Source: Nocardia asiatica NBRC 100129 (GTDB lineage: Bacteria; Actinomycetota; Actinomycetes; Mycobacteriales; Mycobacteriaceae). Taken from it: DNA of 45,172 bases. The position numbers and the translations under genes are program-made. The notes below the pieces were generated by a model. That model saw nothing but the letters and a program-made list of their open reading frames with translations. It was not told where the DNA came from and made no database searches. Shown in pieces: positions 25,491-33,141 of this stretch. Numbering within the stretch: the first letter of the stretch is position 1; each line of letters begins with the position of its first letter. The stretch lies in assembly GCF_000308415.1 (NCBI RefSeq), contig NZ_BAFS01000213.1, forward strand, positions 1-45,172, given 5' to 3'.

Positions 25491-26948
25491 CTACCGACCT
25501 TTCCGGATTGCTCGACCGGCATTTTCCTTACGTGGGAGTACAGGCGTATCCAGATCTCCCTGTTCGTGGGCCTCGTCTTCGAGATCGAGATCGAAGTGCA
25601 CGGTGGTGCCCTCGTATCGGAGCGCGTCATGCCAACCCTGTTCGGTGATGATCGCGAGCATGAGAGTGTTCTCCGCGAGTATTTCGGCCGTCAGATGTGC
25701 TACCCCCTCCAGGTAAGCGGCCGTGCCCAGTCGCCGCACGAGCAATGTGCCGATACCGTGTTGCTGGTCATGCGCGTTGACCGCTAGTGCCATCTCCGCA
25801 GTGACGTGTCCCGCGGTGGTGTCGGTGATGACGTAATTGGCGACCCCCACCAGGTCGTCACCTTCGAAAGCGCCGAGCGCGAAGTGGTTGGAGTCGTGCC
25901 GGCACAATTGTTCCGCGAACTCGTCGATGTGCTTCGGAACGGCACTGAAGAACCGCAGATAGGCATCGTGGGCCGACATCTGCTCGTGCAGCGACGCGAC
26001 CGCGTCCCGGTCCTCCGGCGTCAGCGTGCGGACGGTTATCCCGGAGATCAGCGGGGCAGACGGTGCCGGCGCGGTGCGGGCGGTTGGTGCGATGGGATCC
26101 GCGCCGAGGCCAACCGGGGCCATGCGCGACGGACAGATCATGACCGGGCACCGGCTGTGGCGGAACAAGTACGAACCGAAACCGGATACTTCCCGGACAG
26201 ACACGCGACCGTCGGTTCCGGCGACCACCAGTTGCGCACCGGTGGCACGTTCGCTCAACGACCGATGTGGGATGTCGGCAAGGGCGGACACGGTGACGTC
26301 AGGGAAGGCGTCGCGTGCCACGGCCAGGCGGGCGTCGAGGGAGTTCCGGTTCCTCGAAGTGACCGGAGCGGTCGTTTCGAGTTGCTCCGACCGGACCATC
26401 ACGGCGATGACCGATGCACCGAACAGGTGGGCATAGCCGAACGCGGCGAGCGCGGCGTCGGCGCCGTCGTCGTTCACGGCGAGAAGCACCGGGCGCTGGT
26501 CTGGAAGCTGGCCCGGCTCTCCCCGCCAGACGGTCACCGGGCAAGTGGCGTGATCGGTAACCATCGTTATGGCGGTCGGCACGTCGAACTCCCCCACGTC
26601 GGGATGACCGAGGACGACCAGCCGGGCGTCCTCTCCTACTGTGGCCCACGCCTGCGCGGCCGGTCCGTCGATCGACTCACCGATGATCTCGAGGTCGGGG
26701 TGATCGCGGCGCACGACCGCGACGGCGTCGTCGATGACGGCTGCCGCGCTGGTTTCCGTCCGAGCCGCCGCCAGGGGGCCGGTCGCTGGGATGTCCGCCG
26801 AGCCGTCAGGAGTGGCGGTGGCGATGTGGACGACCCGCAGGGCGCAGTGCAGCCGTTCGGCGAGGCGGGCGGACCATAGGGCGGCGTCGCGCCCGATCGG
26901 CGGTCGGTCGACGGTCACCACGATCGGGGGATGCCCGTGTGTGGTCAT
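25491..26948 (-). CDS. Fusion protein: two universal-stress domains and a GNAT acetyltransferase
   Basis: A 485-residue protein with three domains. Residues ~8-140 are a first UspA domain whose nucleotide loop is degenerate (VLGHPDVGEFDVPTAITMV). Residues ~150-285 are a second UspA domain with a nearly complete ATP signature (AGTDGRVSVREVSGFGSYLF, then CPVMI). Residues ~305-460 are a GNAT domain: ITVRTLTPEDRDAVASLHE, GVANYVI, the acetyl-CoA loop DQQHGIGTLLVRRLG, and a final EGWHD-like segment (TEQGWHDALRYEG). The ATG at 26948 has GGAG 9 bases upstream. In mycobacteria a cAMP-regulated GNAT acetylates a separate UspA protein; here both activities are in one chain. It lies downstream of hsp20. 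Confidence 0.88.
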   Translation of the reverse strand: MTTHGHPPIVVTVDRPPIGRDAALWSARLAERLHCALRVVHIATATPDGSADIPATGPLAAARTETSAAAVIDDAVAVVRRDHPDLEIIGESIDGPAAQAWATVGEDARLVVLGHPDVGEFDVPTAITMVTDHATCPVTVWRGEPGQLPDQRPVLLAVNDDGADAALAAFGYAHLFGASVIAVMVRSEQLETTAPVTSRNRNSLDARLAVARDAFPDVTVSALADIPHRSLSERATGAQLVVAGTDGRVSVREVSGFGSYLFRHSRCPVMICPSRMAPVGLGADPIAPTARTAPAPSAPLISGITVRTLTPEDRDAVASLHEQMSAHDAYLRFFSAVPKHIDEFAEQLCRHDSNHFALGAFEGDDLVGVANYVITDTTAGHVTAEMALAVNAHDQQHGIGTLLVRRLGTAAYLEGVAHLTAEILAENTLMLAIITEQGWHDALRYEGTTVHFDLDLEDEAHEQGDLDTPVLPRKENAGRAIRKGR

Positions 26949-27291
26949 GCGGTTTCTCCCGTCATGAGAGCTGACCATCTTCCGCGAATCCGCCGACTGG
27001 CGGCCGATCGGTCAATGGCCGAGTAGGGCCGTCCGAGCGCGGATCACATCGCCGTGGCAAGGGCGGGACCCGGGGGTTCCCGATGGTCGTCGTGGCCGTG
27101 TGCCGTCGACCGGCGATGCATCGCCGCCCTGGAGAAGGCGTGCATCACCAGCTCAGGCGCCCGACGCCGACCAAGGCGGCGATGGCGGAGGCGCCCTCCG
27201 CAGGCCTCGAATGACGCTGCCCCCAGCAGCAGTCGGTGGGGTGCCGCGTCGGCCGGTCCGTCTGCCTGGGCCATCCCGGGTTCCGCAGCGA
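26949..27291. other. 343-base gap between hsp20 and the USP-GNAT gene
   Basis: I find no supported gene. Frames on both strands are shadows without recognisable products. The region must hold the USP-GNAT promoter unless it is read through from hsp20. GGGAC followed by TTCCC occurs near 27065-27081 but with the wrong spacing for a DosR box. Confidence 0.45.
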
Positions 27292-27741
27292 TCAGCTGTG
27301 TCCGTTTCCGGTCTTCTTGATTTCGATGTGCCTCTCCGGGGTTTCCGACTCGGACACCGGCACGGTCACCGTCAAGATCCCGTCGGTGTAGGACGCATCG
27401 ATGTCGTCTTCCTTCGCGCCGACCGGTAGCGGAATCGACCGGTAGAAACTGCCGTAGTGAAATTCCGAGCGGGTGCCTTCTTCCTTCCGTTCCGTGCGTT
27501 CGGCCTTGATCGTCAACCGTCCTTCCCGGACGCTGATGTCGACGTCTTTGGCCGGGTCCACCCCGGGCAACTCGGCCCGCAAGGTGTAGCGGCCCTTCTC
27601 GAGATTCTCCTCGACTCGGATCATGTGGCCCTCGAGCGAGGTCCAGGGAGGCCGTGACTCCAACCGGGCCATCAGATCGGACCAATCGGGCAGAGCGGGC
27701 CAGGTCGGTAGCAATGCCTGGCGAGAGGAAAGGATGCTCAT
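27292..27741 (-). CDS. HspX-like small heat-shock protein (Hsp20/alpha-crystallin)
   Basis: A 149-residue ATP-independent chaperone. The alpha-crystallin domain spans ~38-135: GRYTLRAELPGVDPAKDVDI, REGRLTIKAERTERKEEG, then SEFHYGSFYRSIPLPVGA and DGILTVTVPVSES with the conserved G-x-L. The C-terminal I-x-I anchor is IEI. Sequence and size are close to M. tuberculosis HspX/Acr, the best-known DosR-induced protein. Two DosR-like boxes 22 bases apart (centre to centre) lie upstream, and a perfect hairpin occupies the 5' leader. GGAG precedes the ATG by about 9 bases. Confidence 0.95.
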   Translation of the reverse strand: MSILSSRQALLPTWPALPDWSDLMARLESRPPWTSLEGHMIRVEENLEKGRYTLRAELPGVDPAKDVDISVREGRLTIKAERTERKEEGTRSEFHYGSFYRSIPLPVGAKEDDIDASYTDGILTVTVPVSESETPERHIEIKKTGNGHS

Positions 27742-27754
27742 AGCGCGACTCCAG

Positions 27755-27780
27755 CGAAGAGAGTGGTTGATGACTCTTCG
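27755..27780 (-). other. Hairpin in the hsp20 leader
   Basis: CGAAGAG (27755-27761) and CTCTTCG (27774-27780) form a perfect 7-bp stem with a 12-base loop, ending 14 bases before the hsp20 start codon. The stem stops just short of the Shine-Dalgarno sequence. It could tune translation or message stability. Confidence 0.45.
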
Positions 27781-27808
27781 ATTCCACGCGGCGCCCGCGC
27801 CGAGCAGT

Positions 27809-27845
27809 AGGGCCTACGGTCCTTCCTCCGAGGACTCCGGTCCCT
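27809..27845 (-). promoter_or_regulatory. Tandem DosR/DevR-type boxes before hsp20
   Basis: On the minus strand the distal box is AGGGACCGGAGTCCT (27831-27845) and the proximal box is AGGACCGTAGGCCCT (27809-27823). Each matches 10 of 14 positions of the core GGGACTWWAGTCCC and each is a near-palindrome. Their centres are 22 bases apart, two helical turns, so they lie on the same DNA face as in the M. tuberculosis hspX promoter. The proximal box ends 68 bases before the hsp20 start. Confidence 0.7.
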
Positions 27846-27961
27846 GAACAGAATCCAGCGTCGAAGATGACCCGGACTGCCGATGGCCCGGTCGCGACCG
27901 CTATGGCCGCGAGCCACAGCATCGGCGACCGCCTCGCTGAACGGACGTGCGATCAGCCCGG

Positions 27962-27995
27962 CCGCACCGCACCGCACCGCACCGCACCGCACCGA
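27962..27995. repeat. Pentanucleotide tandem repeat (CCGCA)6
   Basis: Six perfect copies of CCGCA run from 27962 to 27991 and end in CCGA. The repeat is in the 333-base gap between ctpF-like and hsp20, in no supported gene. The gap 27742-28074 otherwise holds the hsp20 control region and no gene I can support. Confidence 0.9.
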
Positions 27996-28074
27996 TCAGA
28001 GCCCTGAGGATTGCCTCACGAAATCGTCGCCGCACCGCTGCCTTTGTTCATGGAGCCTCCTCGATCTCGAATCG

Positions 28075-30666
28075 CTAGGCCGGAGCACCGACCCGGGCAC
28101 CGCCCGGCCGCGAGAAGTGTTTCTGTAGAGCGTCGGCCGCCAGAACAGCGGGTACAGCGGCCAGCGCGGCCAGTGCGCCGGTTACGGTCGGGCCGGACTG
28201 GTCGAGCAGGTGGGCGAGCGGTGGGATGTACAGGAATGCGGCCAGCATGCCGATCTCGGCGAGGACGGCCGACAGCAGCAGCCGATTGGCGCTCAGCGGT
28301 ATCCGCCACACCGGCCGGATCGTGCTGCGGCAGGCGAAAGCGTTCGCCACCTGCCCGAAGACGATCGCGGTGAAGACAGCGCCGGAACTCGCCGCCAACA
28401 CGGGCCCGGTCGGGAAGGGCTCGCCCGGTCGCCAGCCGACGGCCAGGAACGAGACGACGAACACCGCCAGACCGATCGCCGCCTCCACCGGACCCAGAAC
28501 GCCGAACGCCCGTGCGAACAGCTTGCGGTCGAGCAGATGCCCGCGCGCCGGGGGCCGCTCGAGCACGTGCGGTGCCGGCGGTTCGGCGCCGAGCGCCAGC
28601 GCGGGCAGCACATCGGTGCCGATGTCGAGGGCCAGCACCTGCAGCACGCCGATGGCGAGCGGGAATGTCCCACCGGACAATGCCCAGACCACGAACGGGG
28701 CCAGTTCGGCGACGTTGTCGGTGAGATGGTAGGTGAGGAACCGGCGGATGTTGGCGAACGTGGCCCTTCCCTGTTCGACGGCGGCCACGATGGTGCCGAA
28801 ATCGTCGTCGAGCAGCACCAGATCCGACGCCTCACGCGCCACGTCGGTTCCCGACTTGCCCATGGCGACGCCGATCGCGGCCTCGCGCAGCGCGGGAGCG
28901 TCGTTGACGCCGTCACCGGTCATCGCGACGACGTGTCCACGCGCTTGCAGGGCTCGAGCGATGCGGAGTTTGTCCTCCGGGGTCACCCGTGCGACAACGG
29001 CGGCGTCCCGGTCCAGCAACTCCCCTAAAGCCTCCGGCGTACCGGGCAGTTCGTGACCGGTGTACACCGGGGTTCCAGGGCCGCCCAGACCTACCTCACG
29101 GGCGATCGCGCGGGCGGTCTCCGGATGGTCGCCGGTGATCATGACGACCTGGATACCGGCGCGGCGGCATGCGGCCAGCGCGGCGGCCGCTCCCCGGCGC
29201 GGCGGATCCTCCAGTGCGACCAGCCCCAGCAGAGTCAGTTCGGCTTCCGCCTCGTCCGCCGTCGTGGGCAGGGGGCCGGTGAGCTGCCGGGCGGCCACCG
29301 CGATCACCCGCAACCCCCGCCCGGCCAGCCGGTGCAGCGCGTCGGTCGCCCGCGGTTGCGGCAGGCAGCGGGAGAAGATCGCATCAGGTGCGCCTTTGAC
29401 GAGTACACGGTCGTCGACGACGACCGACATTCGGCGCCGCCGCGCGTCGAAGGGGAATCGGGCGCGTTCGGGATGCGTACCGGCGTCCTCATCGACACCG
29501 GCTCGACGGGCGAGGACGTCCAATGCCGCCTCCATCGGATCGCCCTGCGCGATCCACTCCCCATCTCGGTGCGCCGCTCGCCCCGAGGAGCAGCGGCGGG
29601 CCGCCCGAGCCAGCTCCCGCAGCGAAGCCAGCCCATCCGTCGGCGTGCAGGCCACCTCGCCGGTCGGTTGGTAGCCGTCGCCGGAGATCGTCGCCGCCCC
29701 GCCCGGCATCCAGACCTCGACCACCGACATCTCGTTCTGGGTGAGGGTTCCGGTCTTGTCGGTGCAGATCAGCGTGGTGGAGCCGAGCGTCTCCACGGCC
29801 TCGAGATGGCGAACCAGCGCATGTCGTTCGGCCATCCGCTGCGCGCCCATGGCCAGCGACAGCGTGACGGTCGGCAGCAGCCCGCAGGGCACGACGGCCA
29901 CGGTGACGCCGACGGCGAACAGGAACCCGTCGGAGGCGGGGGTACCGACCAGCAGCGCCAGCGAGAAGAACACGACACCCACGACGATCGCGACGGCGGC
30001 GATGATCCGCGAGATCCGATCGAGTTCCCGCCGCAGTGGAGTGAGCGCCGGTCGCTGCGCCTGGGTCAGTTTCGCGATGCCGGCCAGCCGGGTCCGCTCC
30101 CCGATCGCCACCACAGTTGCCTGGGCTTCGCCTTCGACGATGAAACAGCCCGCGTACACCCCGTCGCCCGTGCTGGGATGTTCAGGCACGCTTTCGCCGG
30201 TGAGCGCCGAGGTGTCCACTGCCAGCGCATGCACCCGATCCAGGCGCAGGTCCGCCGAGACGCGGTCGCCCTCGGCGAGCAAGACCACGTCGTCGGTGAC
30301 GAGTTGATCGGCGGGCACCTGAACGACGGCCGCGTCGCGCACCACGGTGACTTTGCGAGGCAGCAGGTTGCGCAACCGCTCGGCGGCATGCTCGGCCCGC
30401 TGCTCCTGCACGAATGCGAAAACCCCGTTCAGCACCACCACGACGAACACCGCGACGCCCAACTGCGGCATCCCGGCTACGAACGCCAGCGCGCCGGCCA
30501 CCCAGAACAGCAGGGCGAAGAAATGCACCATCTCACCCGCGAACCGCCGCCAAGCCGGAGTCGCGCGCCGCACGGGTAGCGCGTTGCGACCCTCCAGCTC
30601 CTGTCGGCGGGCCACTTCGGCGGCGGTCAGGCCGCGCCGTCCGGTAACCAGATCGACGGCGTTCAT
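28075..30666 (-). CDS. CtpF-like P2-type cation ATPase
   Basis: An 863-residue P-type ATPase of the Ca2+/Na+,K+ (P2) group. It starts with the cation-ATPase N-terminal domain (GLTAAEVARRQELEGRNALP). It has ALTGESVPEH, the phosphorylated aspartate in CTDKTGTLTQNEMS (D303), KGAPDAIFSRC, MTGDGVNDAPALREA and transmembrane motifs TYHLTDNVAELAPF and LALDIGTDVLPALALG. In helix M4 the motif reads VVPCGLLPTVT, with Cys261 where most relatives have Glu. CtpF of M. tuberculosis is a DosR-regulon member. Its start overlaps a tiny upstream frame by ATGA. The transported ion cannot be told. Confidence 0.92.
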   Translation of the reverse strand: MNAVDLVTGRRGLTAAEVARRQELEGRNALPVRRATPAWRRFAGEMVHFFALLFWVAGALAFVAGMPQLGVAVFVVVVLNGVFAFVQEQRAEHAAERLRNLLPRKVTVVRDAAVVQVPADQLVTDDVVLLAEGDRVSADLRLDRVHALAVDTSALTGESVPEHPSTGDGVYAGCFIVEGEAQATVVAIGERTRLAGIAKLTQAQRPALTPLRRELDRISRIIAAVAIVVGVVFFSLALLVGTPASDGFLFAVGVTVAVVPCGLLPTVTLSLAMGAQRMAERHALVRHLEAVETLGSTTLICTDKTGTLTQNEMSVVEVWMPGGAATISGDGYQPTGEVACTPTDGLASLRELARAARRCSSGRAAHRDGEWIAQGDPMEAALDVLARRAGVDEDAGTHPERARFPFDARRRRMSVVVDDRVLVKGAPDAIFSRCLPQPRATDALHRLAGRGLRVIAVAARQLTGPLPTTADEAEAELTLLGLVALEDPPRRGAAAALAACRRAGIQVVMITGDHPETARAIAREVGLGGPGTPVYTGHELPGTPEALGELLDRDAAVVARVTPEDKLRIARALQARGHVVAMTGDGVNDAPALREAAIGVAMGKSGTDVAREASDLVLLDDDFGTIVAAVEQGRATFANIRRFLTYHLTDNVAELAPFVVWALSGGTFPLAIGVLQVLALDIGTDVLPALALGAEPPAPHVLERPPARGHLLDRKLFARAFGVLGPVEAAIGLAVFVVSFLAVGWRPGEPFPTGPVLAASSGAVFTAIVFGQVANAFACRSTIRPVWRIPLSANRLLLSAVLAEIGMLAAFLYIPPLAHLLDQSGPTVTGALAALAAVPAVLAADALQKHFSRPGGARVGAPA

Positions 30667-30736
30667 GCCCGTGCCTTGCCGGCGCGCGGCTCCGACAAGG
30701 CCGCGATCGCGGCCTTGTCCATCGTTCGCTCGCTCA
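30663..30736 (-). CDS. Possible 24-residue leader peptide overlapping the ctpF-like start
   Basis: MSERTMDKAAIAALSEPRAG plus four residues ends at a TGA that overlaps the ATG of the ATPase gene (ATGA). The frame can be extended upstream to 30851. The overlap is the arrangement used for translational coupling all over this window. The peptide has no known family, its ribosome-binding site is weak, and a 26-base palindrome makes up its middle, so it may be an accident of that palindrome. Confidence 0.3.
30694..30719. repeat. Perfect 26-base palindrome upstream of the ctpF-like gene
   Basis: The 13-base half GACAAGGCCGCGA is followed exactly by its reverse complement, with no spacer and no mismatch. 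It ends 28 bases before the ATPase start codon. It could be an operator for a dimeric regulator, a strong RNA hairpin in the leader, or a cruciform. Confidence 0.8.
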
Positions 30737-30760
30737 TGAGCACATCCACTGGGCGATCAT

Positions 30761-30910
30761 CTACGCACCGATCCTGCGATGGGTCTTCCGGTGACGGTGA
30801 TCGGGATGGCGGCGCGTCCACCAGACCGCGGTCAGGAGCGCGACCATACACAACGCCGCGGCGACCACGACGCCGACGACTACGACCGCGATAACTTCAC
30901 CAGCAGCCAT
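30761..30910 (-). CDS. Small single-helix membrane protein
   Basis: A 49-residue frame: MAAGEVIAVVVVGVVVAAAL, a continued hydrophobic helix to about residue 35, then WWTRRHPDHRHRKTHRRIGA, a highly basic His- and Arg-rich tail. Such one-helix proteins with a basic tail are common beside P-type ATPases and stress genes, but I do not know a named family. AGG precedes the ATG by only a few bases. It lies upstream of, and in the same direction as, the ctpF-like gene, so it may be the first gene of that operon. Confidence 0.5.
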   Translation of the reverse strand: MAAGEVIAVVVVGVVVAAALCMVALLTAVWWTRRHPDHRHRKTHRRIGA

Positions 30911-31004
30911 ACCTGTTGCATCTTTCGTGCCGCGACAGCGTCGACCACCAGCGCGTGTGGCGGTCCTCCGATCCGAGTCTGCCTCGCCTCGCACGCCGTC
31001 GCGC

Positions 31005-31059
31005 GGGGCGAAAGCAGGAGAACACCAGGACCTTCGCCCCTTTCCGCGTTCGGCGGAAA
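31005..31059. other. Two adjacent stem-loops in a 378-base gap
   Basis: GGGGCGAA (31005-31012) pairs with TTCGCCCC (31033-31040), and immediately after it TTTCCGC (31041-31047) pairs with GCGGAAA (31053-31059) around GTTCG. The first stem overlaps AGGACCTTCGCCCC (31027-31040), a 10/14 match to the DosR core. The gap 30911-31288 holds no gene I can support. Confidence 0.45.
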
Positions 31060-31183
31060 CAGCGTCTCGGCAGCGTCGACAGGAAAACCCAGGTCACAAG
31101 GTTCGCGGGGTTGTTGGGCAAGGTCGGCTTCGAACCGGCTGCCGGGGCGACCGGGTCGCGCTTGCGGCCACGACTGGTGACAG

Positions 31184-31197
31184 ATGACTCTCGTCCC
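31184..31197 (+). promoter_or_regulatory. Possible DosR-type box before the SHOCT gene
   Basis: ATGACTCTCGTCCC matches 10 of 14 core positions and continues into GCC. It ends 91 bases before the start codon. The half GTCCCGC is shared with the boxes at 34315 and 40901. Confidence 0.4.
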
Positions 31198-31288
31198 GCC
31201 GGATAGTGCTGTTCGGCCGTATCCCGGTTGGTGTGCGGCGCGCACAGTGAAGGAACCGAACACCCGAAGTGAAGGAGAGACTGCGGTG

Positions 31289-31546
31289 ATGTTCTGGTAC
31301 GGCAACGGAATGACCGGATGGGGATATGGCCTGATGGCCATCGGCATGGTGATCTTCTGGGTGCTGGTCATCGCCGGCATCGTGGCACTGGTCCGCTACA
31401 CCGCGGCCCCCTCGCAGGGGCGGCCCACGGTGCCACATGGGCCCACTCCGCAGCAGGTGCTCGCCGATCGTTACGCCCGTGGCGAGATCGATGACGAGGA
31501 ATACACCCGGCGATTGAAAACCCTCGACAGCGCCACATCCACCTGA
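31289..31546 (+). CDS. Small membrane protein with a SHOCT domain
   Basis: An 85-residue protein. It starts MFWYGNGMTGWGYGLMAIGM, continues as one transmembrane helix to ~residue 33, and ends in a SHOCT domain (QQVLADRYARGEIDDEEYTR, then RLKTL), a short domain found in many membrane or oligomerising proteins. AGGAG lies at 31273-31277 and serves either the GTG at 31286 or the ATG at 31289. The stop is 11 bases before the second WS/DGAT gene, so the two form an operon. Confidence 0.85.
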   Translation: MFWYGNGMTGWGYGLMAIGMVIFWVLVIAGIVALVRYTAAPSQGRPTVPHGPTPQQVLADRYARGEIDDEEYTRRLKTLDSATST

Positions 31547-31557
31547 GGCGTACCGGC

Positions 31558-33003
31558 ATGGTTCGAAGGCAGCAGGCGATGGCCACTCGCGAATCCCACA
31601 TGTCTCAATCGGACCTGTTCTCCTGGAACATGGAACGTGATCCGGCGCTGCGCTCGACGATCGTCTCGGTCATGATTCTCGACACCGATCCGGACTGGGA
31701 ACGTTTGGTCGAGACGATCGATCGCGGCACTCGCATCGTGCCGAGGTTGCGGCATCGGCTGGTCACCGTGCCGTTCGGTCTCGCCCCGCCGCGGTGGGTG
31801 CTCGATTCGGATTTCGACCTGTCCTGGCACCTGCGCCGTTCCGCGCTGCCGGCACCGGCGGACCTCTCCGCGGTACTCGAATTCGCCCGAACCGAGGCGA
31901 TGACCGCGTTCGATCCGGCCCGGCCACTCTGGCGCTCGACCTTGCTCAGCGGCTTGGACGGCGCGGGATGCGCGCTGGTGATGACGGTGCATCACAGCCT
32001 CACCGATGGCATCGGCGGTATTCAGATCGCCACGGCGCTGCTGGATTTCGATCGGGCGGGCACCGATCGCGGCCATCCGGCCGAGCCGCCGCAGGACCAC
32101 GATGGCGCGTTCCGCGACATCGTGGCGTGGAACTGGTCGGTCGGCTCGCATCTTGTTCGCGGCGGTGTGCGGGTCACGCCGCGGACCGCGTGGCGGGCTG
32201 TCACTCATCCCGCGCGGGCGGCGCGCGATGGTGCCGCGCTGGCGACCTCGTTGTTCCGCTTGGCCCAACCCGTCACCACGACGCTGTCGCCGGTGATGAC
32301 AGAGCGCAGTCTCGGTCGCCGGCTGGCAGTACTGGACGCTCCCGTCGAGCAGCTGCGCCGTGCCGCGCGGGTGGTCGGCTGCACGATGAACGACGCGTTC
32401 CTGACCGCGTTGGTCATCGGGCTGCGCAGGTACCACGATCGACACGGGGCGAGCGTCGACCAGTTGCGGGTAACCATGCCGATCAGCCTTCGCACAGCCG
32501 ATGATCCGCTCGGCGGCAATCGGATCACTCTCGCTCGTTTCGCGTTGCCGGCCGACATCCCGGACACCGCGGACTCGATGCGCGCCGTGGCCGCCGCGGT
32601 CGCCGGTTGGCGGCGCGAGCCGGCGATACCGTTGTCCGGCGCCGTCGCCGCGGCGTTCAACCGGCTGCCTGCCGGACTGCTCACCGAGATGCTCAAACAT
32701 ATCGACTTCCTCGCGTCCAACGTCCCGGGTTCCCCGGTGCCGCTCTATATCGCCGGGGCGCGGATCGACCGGATGTACGCTTTCGGTCCCACCATCGGCA
32801 CGGCCGTCAACGTCACCCTGACCTCGCATGCCGGAACCTGCTACGTCGCGATCAACGCCGATACCGCCGCGATTCCCGACATCGCGATCTTGACCGACTG
32901 CCTCGCCGATGGTTTCGCCACCGTGCTTCGTCTCGGCGCCGAGGGCGCATCAGAGGGGGGCGCCGACCTGGACGCCGAAGCACCCCGCTCGACAACCGTG
33001 TGA
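31558..33003 (+). CDS. WS/DGAT-family acyltransferase (second, diverged copy)
   Basis: A 481-residue protein. The catalytic motif is intact: H145-H-S-L-T-D-G151, preceded by PLWRSTLLSGL. Further marks are TMNDAFLTALVIGL and SNVPGSPVPLYIAGARI. It differs clearly from the first copy (11303-12691) in the N-terminus (SQSDLFSWNMERDPALRSTI) and has no close linker, so it belongs to another subgroup and may prefer other acceptors. It is cotranscribed with a SHOCT protein and faces the split-barrel/6-TM gene. The start may be 31558 or the later ATG at 31579. Confidence 0.92.
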   Translation: MVRRQQAMATRESHMSQSDLFSWNMERDPALRSTIVSVMILDTDPDWERLVETIDRGTRIVPRLRHRLVTVPFGLAPPRWVLDSDFDLSWHLRRSALPAPADLSAVLEFARTEAMTAFDPARPLWRSTLLSGLDGAGCALVMTVHHSLTDGIGGIQIATALLDFDRAGTDRGHPAEPPQDHDGAFRDIVAWNWSVGSHLVRGGVRVTPRTAWRAVTHPARAARDGAALATSLFRLAQPVTTTLSPVMTERSLGRRLAVLDAPVEQLRRAARVVGCTMNDAFLTALVIGLRRYHDRHGASVDQLRVTMPISLRTADDPLGGNRITLARFALPADIPDTADSMRAVAAAVAGWRREPAIPLSGAVAAAFNRLPAGLLTEMLKHIDFLASNVPGSPVPLYIAGARIDRMYAFGPTIGTAVNVTLTSHAGTCYVAINADTAAIPDIAILTDCLADGFATVLRLGAEGASEGGADLDAEAPRSTTV

Positions 33004-33141
33004 TCGGTTGTCACCGGATCGCGGCGGTAGCACTCTTCGGCCTGGCCGTTCCGACCAGTGTGACAGGGGTGCGGACCGGAGCGATTCGGTTCGAGATCTG
33101 GCGGCCCCGCCGTATCCGCCGAGGTGAGTGCTCCGACGCGG

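Noticed and set aside
27065..27081. GGGAC...TTCCC pair upstream of the USP-GNAT gene
   Set aside because: The arms are 3 bases too far apart and the right arm differs from GTCCC.
27044..27922. 292-residue minus-strand frame over hsp20
   Set aside because: Out-of-frame shadow of hsp20 extended into gene-free flanks; no recognisable product.
27962..27995. CRISPR-like repeat
   Set aside because: The units are 5 bases with no spacers; it is a simple tandem repeat. No CRISPR array or cas gene was seen.
31110..31160. Possible tRNA T-arm near GGCTTCGAACCGG
   Set aside because: No acceptor stem, D-arm or anticodon arm can be folded around it. No tRNA or rRNA gene was found in the window.
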